From Atopsyche davidsoni (Eukaryota; Arthropoda; Insecta; Trichoptera; Hydrobiosidae): a DNA stretch of 64,000 bases. Below, in pieces: positions 38,938-50,900 of this stretch. Location: the NCBI GenBank assembly GCA_022113835.1, contig JAILWY010000012.1:12710001-12774000 (forward strand), read 5' to 3'. Each line of letters starts with the position of its first letter. The first letter of the stretch is position 1. The notes beneath the pieces are model-generated. The model did not search any database. It saw only the letters and a program-made list of their open reading frames with translations, and was not told where the DNA came from. Made by a program: the position numbers and the translations under genes.

Positions 38938-41900
38938 ATTATTTCATATAGTAAGTGTTATGATGTGCCTACTGTTTATCTTGTATGATTATTGTTCATA
39001 TGGAAAGTACAGCCAGGATGTTAAAAGCATATGAATAAAAAAAACATACGATAGTATTGTGATTAAACATAATTCACCATTAACCGGGAAGTCACAGGAA
39101 TAATAACGTCATTTCATAACATGTAAATAATGTAGTATGTTTTACCGTTGGCGGAGCGAGCTGCCGGGGACACGGCTTGCTTTTCCTTCTTGGTGCTCTC
39201 CTTGCTGCTGTTGCCTGCAACCGAACGAAACAACATAAGTCTTGAATAAAAATGAACAGCGATATGTTGACTCTCCGTATAATATTTAATTTGCCCCATT
39301 CGATTTGAAAGAATTTATAATTTTGAGGCATTGAACTCAGGCCGTCTTGAATCTCGATAATAGCTTCGTGTCATTGTCTTGCCCAGGTATACCGAAGTAC
39401 CTTCGTAAACGAAACACAATGAAACTGCTGGCACAACTTCATGGAGCGATCCAAATTATACCCAGTCAGTAACCTAAACGGCCGGAGCATTTAGTATGTA
39501 CGCGAGCATCATCAGTTTTTACCGAGAGCTCTTGCGGATGTCTGGTCAGTGAATGGTCATTTAATATTTTCAACGTTTAAAGGTCTCATTTGAAAGTGGA
39601 TTATTTAAGAAGCGAATCGACGAATTAAAGCGAGGGACTTGCTCATTTTTTCCTCGTTTCTTATTCATATCACGTACCTCTCAGGTGAATAGGTATTTAA
39701 AAACGGAAATCGGCAGGTAGGCGCTCAGAACCGACGATTTGAGAAACTCCGCGCAGGCAAACTTTGCCAATCTTAAATTAATCAAACTGGAAGCAAATCA
39801 CAATGTTATATTGACTTTTCGGTGTGCGTATAATTTTGAATGTTTTTTTGAAATTCAGCACACGACCTATATATACCTGGAATTTTTTTCGTTTCTTCTA
39901 TAATATTTTATTATAAAAAAACCATGAGATTAGATTAGTAGATTATGCGTATAAAGCTTATATAATATTTTTATGATGTAAATTATAGCAACTTAAAAAT
40001 GGACGTACTTTGTCAACAAAGCCATCGATACGTTATTTATAAAGTAAGTACGTGGCGCTTATCTATAAAATCGATACAAAGACTGAAGGCGTGCGGTTAC
40101 GAAAGTAATACCAGCGAGACGGATTCCACCATATGTAATGTATTTCAATTTTTAGACGTGACGTGACACACGTTAGGCTTTGGAATAATTTTTATAATAA
40201 AAGTGTGAAGTTTTATGTGTAAAACTTCTTATTTTTATATATTAAGACAGTTATATTGATATTAAATGCACCTAAGTCAGACAAATTTAATTAAAATATA
40301 CAAATATGTGAAATCCTTGTCAGGTGCGTGGGAGCTTGGGTTTGAGTGGCAGCAGGCGGCACTACCTGGAGGCTGGGAAGAAAATATGCACGGAGCCCAC
40401 AGGAATATTATATATATGTAGACTAATTCCTTGTGCAAAAGAGTTCGAGTGAGGAAAAAAAACCTTAGAATTTATCAGCCAATAAAAAAATGCAGATGCG
40501 CTAACACACTTGTATTCCAAAAAATTTTTTATTACGTAATACTGAGTGCAGGTTATCAATTTTGAACATATTGCGCTCTATATAAAGCTTTAAAAGAATT
40601 TATTATCCTGGACGGTTTTTTTAGTATATATTCAGGTGATATCCTGAGATTGAGATTAACATAGGTAGAGGGTTTCAACGACATAGGGTCGCGCGTGCCG
40701 GGGCTTTCCGCAGAAATTTATAGTTGTCCGGTGATCCAGCCCGGGCCCCTCCGCGGAGCCGCTCCTGGCTCCCGACGTCCCCGTAGCTTCGACCCCGCAA
40801 CGACGCAACGATGGTTGCTCCGTTCATTTTACCCGTACGATAAATAAATAAATATTTAAAATAGTAAATTATTGTGAATTGAGATTAATAAATGTGAGTG
40901 GGGGGCCCCGGTTGGCGGCGTGGCGTGCGGGCCCGGGAGCTCGCGAGTTGCGGCGGCGCCGGCCTCGCCCATCGCCGACCGCAAACTTATCGAGTAGATC
41001 GTTAACTCTATTTGCTTGCGGACTTTAACCTTATCTGATTTCATCCACAATGGTTTGATTAATTTTGCTTTCGAGAAATTTCCTTGTCGTTTTTTATTTA
41101 CACCTTAGATAATAAAAATAATTGCGATGGTAAGTGAAATTGAAGTGAAATTTTGAAACAGAAATATTTAAAAAAATTAAAAAGTTAGTTAAATAATACA
41201 AGTTTCTTGGTTTTTACACTGAAGCAACTCTATAAACGAAGGTCAGAATATAAAAAAGTGTAAGATTGTAATTGTGGGCATATATTAGATAAAACAGATA
41301 AATGCGACTGCATTTACCAATTGTGCATTTACCAATTGTACATTTTTTGGTTTAGAAATTTGACTGCAAAAGTAGATGAACTTATGAATTTATATTAATG
41401 CGGCAGGTAGGAAGACAGTTTGCTGCAGTTTGAGGAACTGCAAGCCAAGAAATCGAGTCCCTCGCATGCCACTGATGTGCCAGCAGATATTTATAAGCCC
41501 CGCCACCGGTACAGCCCGGTCGGTATTTGTGTTTCCAGTTTTTCACGGTCGTATTCTATAGCTATTTCGAGTTGTCGGGCTGATCGCGACCGCTTTGTAC
41601 GAATATTACAGCTCCAGAGATGAGAAGCTGTGAGTGTCCTATCAAAAATATATCTCATAAAGATGGCTCCGGCATTTGGAGCTGTCAAGGAAAATATTCG
41701 ATACAAGCGTTTAGATTTATTATATACAATATAATGCAGACAATATAACAGTCACCTTCGTCAACATATTTTCTATATACGTTTATAGATGTTTTTATTA
41801 CAATTTCAAAAAAATGTGGGTAGATATTTTTTAAAATTGTTTCAGGTATCGTATTTTGTCAAATTATATTTGAAGTGTAATTTTATATATTTTTTGACAG

Positions 41901-44900
41901 GTATGAGCGCTCGCACATGGACGTATCTTTAAAGAATAAGTTGGTTTTTTTACAGAAAAATTAAACAAAATTAGCCTTACAGGTAATATTGTAATATTAT
42001 TCTAAACTGTATGATATATATAATAAATTATTTTGGATAATAATTGAAGGGGACGTCATTCCAATTGAAGAGCACGTCGTAGCGCCGACCAGTTCCGCAC
42101 AAAGCCCGAGTGTGCCAGGTCCCCGTGGACTAGTTCTTCTTCTATGGGATCATGTTTTACATCGGTTACAAATGCAAAAACAATATCAGTTTAATTTCGG
42201 CTTTCTTTCGACCCGAGGTTTGCACGGCGGAGGAGTCGCCTAGCATTTATATCGAGCATTATCAATCTAGTGAGTTTATCGAGTGAATATTCTTTATCAG
42301 CTATCGGCATTGCGTAATCTGATATTGTTATCAATATTTTTGAGCCGGTTTAGTCAAGCCATATTTCATTAGTCGATTAGAAACCCAGATTGCGAAAATA
42401 GTTTTGATGGTTATTAGAAATTTTTTTTTTTGAATAATTGCAAATAAATAGTACGAATCTTAAGAGGTATTAGATATAAATATTTTTTAAAAATATATCT
42501 CATATCTTAAAAATAAAAAAAAGATAAATTAAAAAGTCCGCAATTGGCAACAGTCGTGTCACGAGTGCAGCTGCGTGCATTTATCGCTTTTTTATTAATA
42601 AGATGATTATTTCAGGTATTTATTTAGAAACATGCTTTGACATATGACAATTTATTAGTTTTTAGACAATTCTGCGTATATACAAGTAAATGATATGAAT
42701 TTTTATTTAATACAGAAGTAAAAATATTATACGCAATCGATTATTTTATGCCACAGTAACTTTGACTTGACCATAAATTTAAATAATCGGTTCTTCTTCT
42801 TGGGTGTTAAGCTGCGTTAAACAAAAATTAATATTTCAACGTTTCGGTTCCGTGGGGCCATCGACAGCGATTTCGATTTCAATAATCAGTTACTGAAAAT
42901 GACTCCAAACGACCGCCAAAACCTGCGAATACACTTAACAATAATTGTATATTATTTATAACGAGCTCAAAGAATTTAAAGGTAAATATAACCTACACTG
43001 TTATTATTTATACGGTTAACTTGTAGCAAATTATTAAAATATTTTTAATTACAAATACAATAGGTTGTGATTAAGTTTCTGTTTATTTAAGTAAGCAATA
43101 AATATTACGCTTTGTATTGAACATTGTTTTATATTTATTAAAAATATCAAACGAATGTTGAGAAAATAAATGGCCACGCACACAAGTAGGCATATCGGAT
43201 TGTTTGAATTTTTCGCAATATTTATTTTATATTTCACTAACCTGCTAAAGCCGCAGCTATATTTATGGACAGCGAGCCTGCTCATTGTAAACGTCTAAAC
43301 ATTTTTTTAATTGACATAATAACCATGATGGGAAAAACATTGAGCAATCATTGGAAACACGTGGATTTGTTTTTAAACCACAGTGACCTGCATCGTCATA
43401 CGAGTATAAGGAACGTCGATGAAGCAGAATGAATTAGTCTATCAGAGCCCTTGTATAATATTTAAAAATATTTTTTAATCATTTGTGTTTTCCATGTCAG
43501 AGTCTGCATCCTAAGACCTAGTAGAGATCCTGATATGACTATTCAGTCAAGAAATGTATAAGACACTTATCAATTTGCAAAAAGTATATTTTGTCCAGAA
43601 AAACAGGCAAGAAGTTTTTTATGGGCAAATGTTCCCGTAAAAAATACTTGGCAAGCTCAAGGTGTTTTCTTACAGCCTTGTGTCTAGATTACAACGTCTC
43701 TTCAGGTAGTATTCCTGCGGGAAGAGTTTACTGCGCAGGGTCTCCATCTCCATCAGCCGCATTGGGCAGTGCCACGAGGACGGGCCTGCGTACGTACTTC
43801 GTCCACGTACTCGTATATCGGTGCATACTTATCGAACAGCTGTTTTTCATATTGTAGGTTTAAAATAATATATACTTAAGATTTAAATGACATGCTGGAT
43901 TCGGGCTGTGTATAGTGAAATAATTAATAATACTACACGCCTTTTTCTCATGTTTCTGTGAACTTGAGAAGAAGTTATATTTTTACAATTAATTTAGTAT
44001 TTTTTACAATAGAATGATGGCGTTACAATATGGCATCTAATAAATCATACAAAATTCGGTTTTATCTCAGGATTATCGTTTGTACTAACCTACTTAATAG
44101 TTGCAAGTAGAAGGCGGCGTGCGGTGTATGGGTGCGGTCATATCAAGAGCGGTGTGGTTAAATTTGTATTGAGGTTTCAATTTAATTTCCGATAACAGCG
44201 GCTTGCGGGGCTCTCGGCTATCCCGACTTACAAGATTATTTTTTATGAAGTGTTAAAATGTATTTCATACGATTATATCACACCTTGACCACGTAAATTT
44301 AACAAAAACAGATTAAATTCCTAACATTAATTTTTTTTTATTTAAAAACAGAAAAAAGTCGAACAAAACGTTTGCAACCAAAATGCATTTTACAAGTGGC
44401 ATACACTTTTTTTTTATTTACATTACCCCTTTTATTTATCATACCGTTCATGGTTGTCTTCAACGCAATAAATGTATTGATTTTTATTCATTTGACCTGT
44501 ATTTATAATTATAAAGTTTCTTTCAATTCGATTTAGTTTACATGAATAATGAGATTGAGGATCGAACCTGCAAACTTTGGGTCCAAAGTCGTCATATCTA
44601 ACCACAGAATAAACAAGCCAAACGCGTGACTTGACACATGAATAATCGAATCTCCGTTAATTTTTAACATATTTATGTGACATGTGTTTTTGTTGATATA
44701 AATATTATTCGTTTTTTTACTATCTCGTTTATGCGTAAGTACATGTAGAACGTCCAATAAAATAAAGAAATTTGATGGTTATTTAACATGCATGACGAAA
44801 TCCATATATCGTACCGTAATCGAGGGAAGCTTTACAAATAACACAATCGATCAATTTTAATTCAAAACGAAAACATCAATCACCAGCCCATCAAATATAC

Positions 44901-47900
44901 GTGTAAAAATAAGAGTAGCGTTTGCGCGGTGCCATCTTCAATCCATTCCCAATCTGACGATATGTCGGTTGTTACAAACTCGAGAGCATTCGCTCTCGAA
45001 GTGTAATCGATAATGCACCAGAAAATCGTCCGTGAAATACCACACCATTACTAGATTATTGGTACGATCCGAATCGCGCAGATTTACCACGCCAGAGCCT
45101 ATGCTCGCCGGCTGGTGTGTGGGGTTTGGAGATTAAAGTTCCCGAAGTCATTTTCCACTGCTTGTGTTGGATTTTCTCAGAATTTAGTAAACTGAATTTT
45201 TCACCCGAAAAGTGAGTTTGTAGTTGTTTAATTGTTCCAATTTAATTATTTAATTGTATAATAATACATTTAAAGATCCAAAGTGCCTATACTGTTTGTA
45301 CTTATTTATTTTTATGTACTATAGTGAGAGTTAAAAAATAACCATGATTTAAATTTTTACTAAGCACACAATTTATATATATATAATATTTTCGGTTTTA
45401 TTTAATGTCGGTGGGATCGATACTGACATCTGATTTCTTCAGAGTAACTAATCTAACCTAACAGGAACTACCGACACGGTGGAGGATCCTGAGACATGGA
45501 ACACCTAAGAAGATTTTCAAGAAGGTTGTTCTTTGCTCTTACATACTTGCGGCCATTAAAGTCGAATTTCAGTTACAAAAGTTTTCATATTCACTTTTAC
45601 TCTCATCATAAAAGTTGGCTTAAAATATTTCCCCCTTGGTGTTTTAAAAGATTTTAATTATTTCGTTCCGTTATTAATATAAAGGTTGGTCGCTACTGCC
45701 TTCGGCTGTCCTCTGCAAGAACGTATTGTAGATGAGTGCAATGGGAACAAGAATAGGTAATTGATACACGGCAGCGGTGAGAAGGGAGAAGGGAGAAGGG
45801 AGAAGGGAGACGAGCGGCGCCGCCGTGAGTGCGAGGGAGCCGGCAAGTGCAAGGACGCCGCCGGGCCGGCGAGCGAGGCGCAGGATCCACGGGGCGTTAG
45901 TTGAATTTTCTCAAAGAAAAATTATCACAGGTCAACGGTCCCTTATCTTGTATTAAACATTATAATTACAAGAGTTATAAATTTTATGGAGAGAAAATAA
46001 CAATATTTTCTCAGAGTTTATCGTAAAGGTCGTAACGCTGATTGTTTAAAAATAAATAAACATTATATCAATCGGTGGTTTTTGTTTTGTTTAATATAGA
46101 GTGATGTTGAATGTAATAATATTACATTTTAATAAATATTCATCACTTCACCGAGTGACGAGTTTAACAATACCGATGATATCAAATATTTACGTTTGAG
46201 CAGTAAAAATTTCTCGAGCATTATGATTTTTGGCGTGTCCACATTGTGAAACCGAAATAAATATTCAGGTACTATCTAAGCAGGCCATCTGCGGTTGTAC
46301 TGACAGCAATTTCGTGTGAGATTGGAGAGTCATCAATATGAGAAACGGATTCTAGAAGTTGAGAGACACGGGAACGCGTCCCGACGTACAATTTTGTCTC
46401 GCTAAGTCTTTCGGGTGTTCTTCGCGTGTAGTTGAGGACTGTGATATATCACTTTTTTTTATTTTAAGAGCTCCGCCCGCGCTCAGATCCAGGAGCGTGA
46501 TATTATAATGATATAGAGTGACATTCGCAGTGCGGCTTCCAAAGATATCTAGATTCGAGCGGCCGCATGTGCAGGCCGGGGCGGGGGAGCATCCCGGCCC
46601 GCGATGCGACCCGCGAGGTGACCCGCGAGGCGACCCGCGAGGCGACCCGCGAGGCGACCCGCGAGGCGACCCGCGAGGCGACGGGAATCAGCGCCGGCCA
46701 GAGGAAGTCGTCGCCGCAACGTTCGATGAATCTTAAAACGTTTTGGAGTTATTTCGGGTTTGCAAAATTAAATTACAAAAATAGCGTATCGCGTTTTAAA
46801 CGGGGGGGAGCGACAGATATTTTCCTCGATAGAGTTGAAAATAAACCGGGAATCGACGGTCGCGGCGATTCGGATCCGGTGGAGAATCTTCCAGAGCGCG
46901 CTCGGTTCTCCGGCAGATCGGACGGAACTCCGCGCCCCGACGCCGAATAATCAAATTCTTGACATAGCGCCAAATCGCGGCACTGCATTTTCCATTTAGA
47001 TATCCGCCCGATTGTTAGGGCGATGACTAATTGACACAAAAAGTATTCGAGCATAACAAAACTACACAAGCAACGGAACCTGAATAATAATATGATCGTT
47101 CGATGATCATTTCTTCATATTTCAGCATTTGTTGTCATTTTTTACCGGTATCAAAAATAACACTAGAAGCTTATCCGATGATAATTTGCTTGGTAATATT
47201 TATTTCTTTCGTATAATGAATTTGAACAAAAAAGCGCCATATTGTTAAAACTACGCACCTACATCGCACCTTCAATTGACCGAGGTTTTTGCAACAATAA
47301 TTGCGCCCGATCCAGGTGCGCCGCCACTCCGAGAAGCGCACTCGCTCACTGGGAATATTTAGTAACGCTTCCAAAAATACAAAACGGCCCGTTTCTATTT
47401 TCATAATTTGAATATTTTACGCGCGACACGCTCGTCTCGTAGATTTCGAGAGCACGATGAGCGTGACACCTGAGGGCTGCGGCTCCAATGCTTTTAGTCT
47501 TTCGGGTGCCGTGACGCTCGATCCCGTCGGGAGGCCCGCCGCCGCGCAAGGGCGGAGAAAGAAAAAGAAGAAGAAAATGGCTCGAAGCAGATTGTCAGCA
47601 CTGCGGGCAGAAAACGCGTTCGCTTTCCTCTATCTGATCGAGGAGTCGATTCATCCGCGAAAGATGTTCCCATCTCCGGTGATAAGAATTGAAACGCGTC
47701 CGGTAGAAACTCGAAATGTTATTAAAATAGTTTTGTCAAATTAAACATCCGCGCAGAGCGATCGGAAGCGTTCCCCGATGGATACAATACGCCGATGGAA
47801 TTCGATCACGCGTGAAACTGATAACAAACAGACGGCGGAGGCTCGGATGGCGACTGCACGCGACGCAGACGAAAGCCGAGCGCCGGCCGGACGATGGAGA

Positions 47901-50900
47901 GCTCGAGCTCGTCAGTTTCTGTCTTCCGAGTGAGGAGCGTCCTCGAGAGTTCGCGCTCTGCCGGATGAGAATCGGAACAATTAGCAAATCTTTACCTAGC
48001 CCCGACTTTCGAAAGGACAGGTCGGCGGACACAAATAATGCCGGGCGAGTGCGGGAGGTCGAGAGCAGGGAGAGGCGCTTCTCCCGCTTCTGCAAAAGTT
48101 TAAATAAAAAATAGTCGGTTGACATTCGGGTTCAGTCGGGTCGGCAGGGGTCGCGGCGGCTCTATCGACGGACAGGTCTGTTTATCTCTTGTCCGTCTTA
48201 CGAGCGACAATTAATAATCCATTTTGATACTTCGTTTACTTTGTACTGCACTATTGTGCTAAAAATAAACTTCTAATAATGTAGGCTCGATTCCGCGGAG
48301 GGCCCGACGCGAACCAGCCTCGCGCATTGCACTCTTCTCCAGGCGGTTTCATTCCGTCCGACAATTACAGGATGCTATTGCTATAAATTGATCTCTGATC
48401 GTAGGGATTTATGGAGGTCGGCGATGGCCGCATTGTCTTCCACTCGAGGTGAGCAGACACGGCAGTCGCCAGTCATCGCCCTCGCTCCGCCGAGAGCCGA
48501 GGACGGCGAAGACACCGCTTCCTCTGAATATTTAGTTATGATGACTCCCAACAGCACCGAAAAGCTGTCCAGGGAGCACCGAGTTGGACGAGTATCTCCA
48601 TCGGATCGGAAATAATATCACGCACGGTCAAAAAAAATTCATAAGTATGTTCGCTCTAAACAAACAATTCAGTATAAAAATGCATTAGAACCATTTTTGT
48701 GAAGTTATTTTGTAATTGTAATAAACGGTTTGGTTATGAAATAAAAGAAAAAATAATTACTAAAATCTATTGCAAAAATCAGACAACTAATGTTCTAGGT
48801 TCGCGACTAACTAGGTCACGAAATATAGCTAACATCGAATGCGAGTTGCTAAATAGCTCAGGAAAGCTTACGAAATTCGACCGAATGTGAGAATCGGATC
48901 CGATAACGAGTGCAGTTCCGGCGGGATGAGGCGGGATGAGGCAGCCTCGAGGAGCTGCAGGCCGAGACCAGTCCCAGGGGCGCCCGAGCGCGGCCCGCGG
49001 GAGCCAGCGCGGTCGCCGCCGGCCCTCGGGTCGCACACTAGCGCGAGAGTTCACTGTCCCATTTTCAGAGGATACAAAAAATAACATATCATTATGTTCG
49101 CGAGTGGTGTTTATTCGCAATTCAGACCGCTAATGGAACTGTCTCTCGATTATTTTGCGATATCCAATTCTCAAGTCGGCGGCCTTCGAGGCGGAGGGTC
49201 CTCCGCCGGCTCACCTGGGACGCTCCGTAATTAGCGATATGGGCGTCCGCTTAAATCTCAATTAGCGATACCCTCGGAATGCCAAAGTGCTAAACAATTT
49301 TGCGGAGCGCAAATCGATTTCGGATAAGCGTCCCGAGATAGGCCGAGTCGGGAGCGAGTCGGGAGCGAGTCGGGAGCGAGTCGGGAGCGAGTCGGGAGCG
49401 AGTCCGGAGCGAGTCCGGTCTGGAGCTCGGCCTCCGCGCCTGCCGCCGGCTCGGTGCCTCGTCCCTTCCTCCGTCGCTCGCCGCGCGCCGTCATTCCCGA
49501 CTCGAAGCTCCCCTGGGGACCGATACCTCTAGAGACGTTTAGTAATTTAGTAATCCTGGTCGCAAAATAAAATAAAACGTTTATTCCAAAATACAGAAAT
49601 ATCATACTCGTATGCAACGCAAATGACTGCATATTTTATGAACCGATACTTATCAATGCGGTATAAAGTTTACCGACTATCAAAGACAACTAGTATAGCA
49701 GAGAAACAGAGGAAACACGAGAAAAATCTGGATCTGAAATCCGCATTGATTCTGAGTTCACTGAAATATTCAAGATCTTGTGGCTCAGGCGGATGAGCCC
49801 GACGTGTGCGCGGCCACTACAGATGCAATAACAGCCTAACTTATCCTCGCGGGGTGGATACACCTTGCACGCGTATGCATCAATTATGCACGGAAGCTTG
49901 GGATGAGTTTCTAATGTTTTCAGATGTCTATCTAACCGTATCTCATACTAATCGATGTACTCTTCAGTCGGACCAACGCAGTCGGAGATAAAATAATGAT
50001 AGTATAATAATAAGGTTGGCCGTGAAATGGCTTCCCAAAAATCTTGATAAAACTTCACTGTGAAACAATATACAAATTTTATTTTTTAAACAGAGTGAAT
50101 AATATATTTTTGAATTAATTACACCGCTTGATAATATACACGTATCAGTTTCATATGTGGGGTGACTTGCGATGCGAATGCCACAATCGGGTTAATGTGT
50201 AATTTATTGTACAGGTGATACATTACAAAAATTGCAATAGTTTCGTCGTTTCCATAGAATTTGAATGATTTGTTAGACAGCGTGTATCTCCAGCGGCTTG
50301 TGCGATCGCACGCTCGGCAGCGGGGCTGGCGGGGCTGGCGGGCTGGCGGGGGCTCCTCGGGGCTGGCGGGGCTGGCGGGCTGGCGGGGGCTCCTCGGGGC
50401 TGGCGGGGCTGGCGGGGCTCCCCGGGGCCCGCCCTGGCGCCCCGCCGCCCCGCCGCCCCGCCGCCCCGCCGCCCTGACGCCCCGCCGCGGGGCAGGGCCT
50501 GCAGGAGTGCGCTGCTCGCGTCTATGTAAGGATGGTTTCAAAATGTGGTTCAAACGCTTTCCTTATTAGGCTGCCCGCGGCGCGAGGTCGGTCCGACTGG
50601 TTTGGCTCACTTCTCTCTCGCCGCAGTCCGAGTAATGCGAAACGATCGAATGACGGTTTGTGGGTCAGAATGACTTCTCATGGGCGGTAGGTTTGAGAAC
50701 AACTGGCAATAAATAATTCTGGTTAAAAATTCCCGGTGCGTATTCGGTGTACTCGAGGAGGCGACAGAAGCGATTGCGGTTTCCTGAGTGCGTTACAATG
50801 TAACAGAGCCGTTTGGTATTATTCCGATAGTTGAACGATGCTTCTATTTGTTCAGGAATTTTTTATAACAAAAATTATTTCAGATTGATAAAAGGACAAC

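Larger units (their letters stand above)
34905..39145 (-). other. Last intron of the scaffold-like gene
   Basis: 4.2 kb. AT-rich sequence alternates with GC-rich islands at 35480-35650, 37740-38180, 38390-38480 and 38690-38780. It contains a C-rich tract, a 12 bp minisatellite and a TA microsatellite. No further exon is recognised. Confidence 0.6.

Noticed and set aside
46518..48125. Cluster of 65-129 aa open frames on both strands
   Set aside because: GC-rich intronic DNA with few stops. The frames overlap on both strands, contain minisatellite reads and show no domain.
47812..48615. Possibility of transferred bacterial DNA in the GC-balanced block at 46-49 kb
   Set aside because: No recognisable bacterial gene, ribosome binding sites or long single-frame coding signal. 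The composition fits the other GC islands nearby.
37789..50480. Regular arrays considered as CRISPR
   Set aside because: Units are 5-12 bp with no spacers, in a eukaryotic intron. They are minisatellites.
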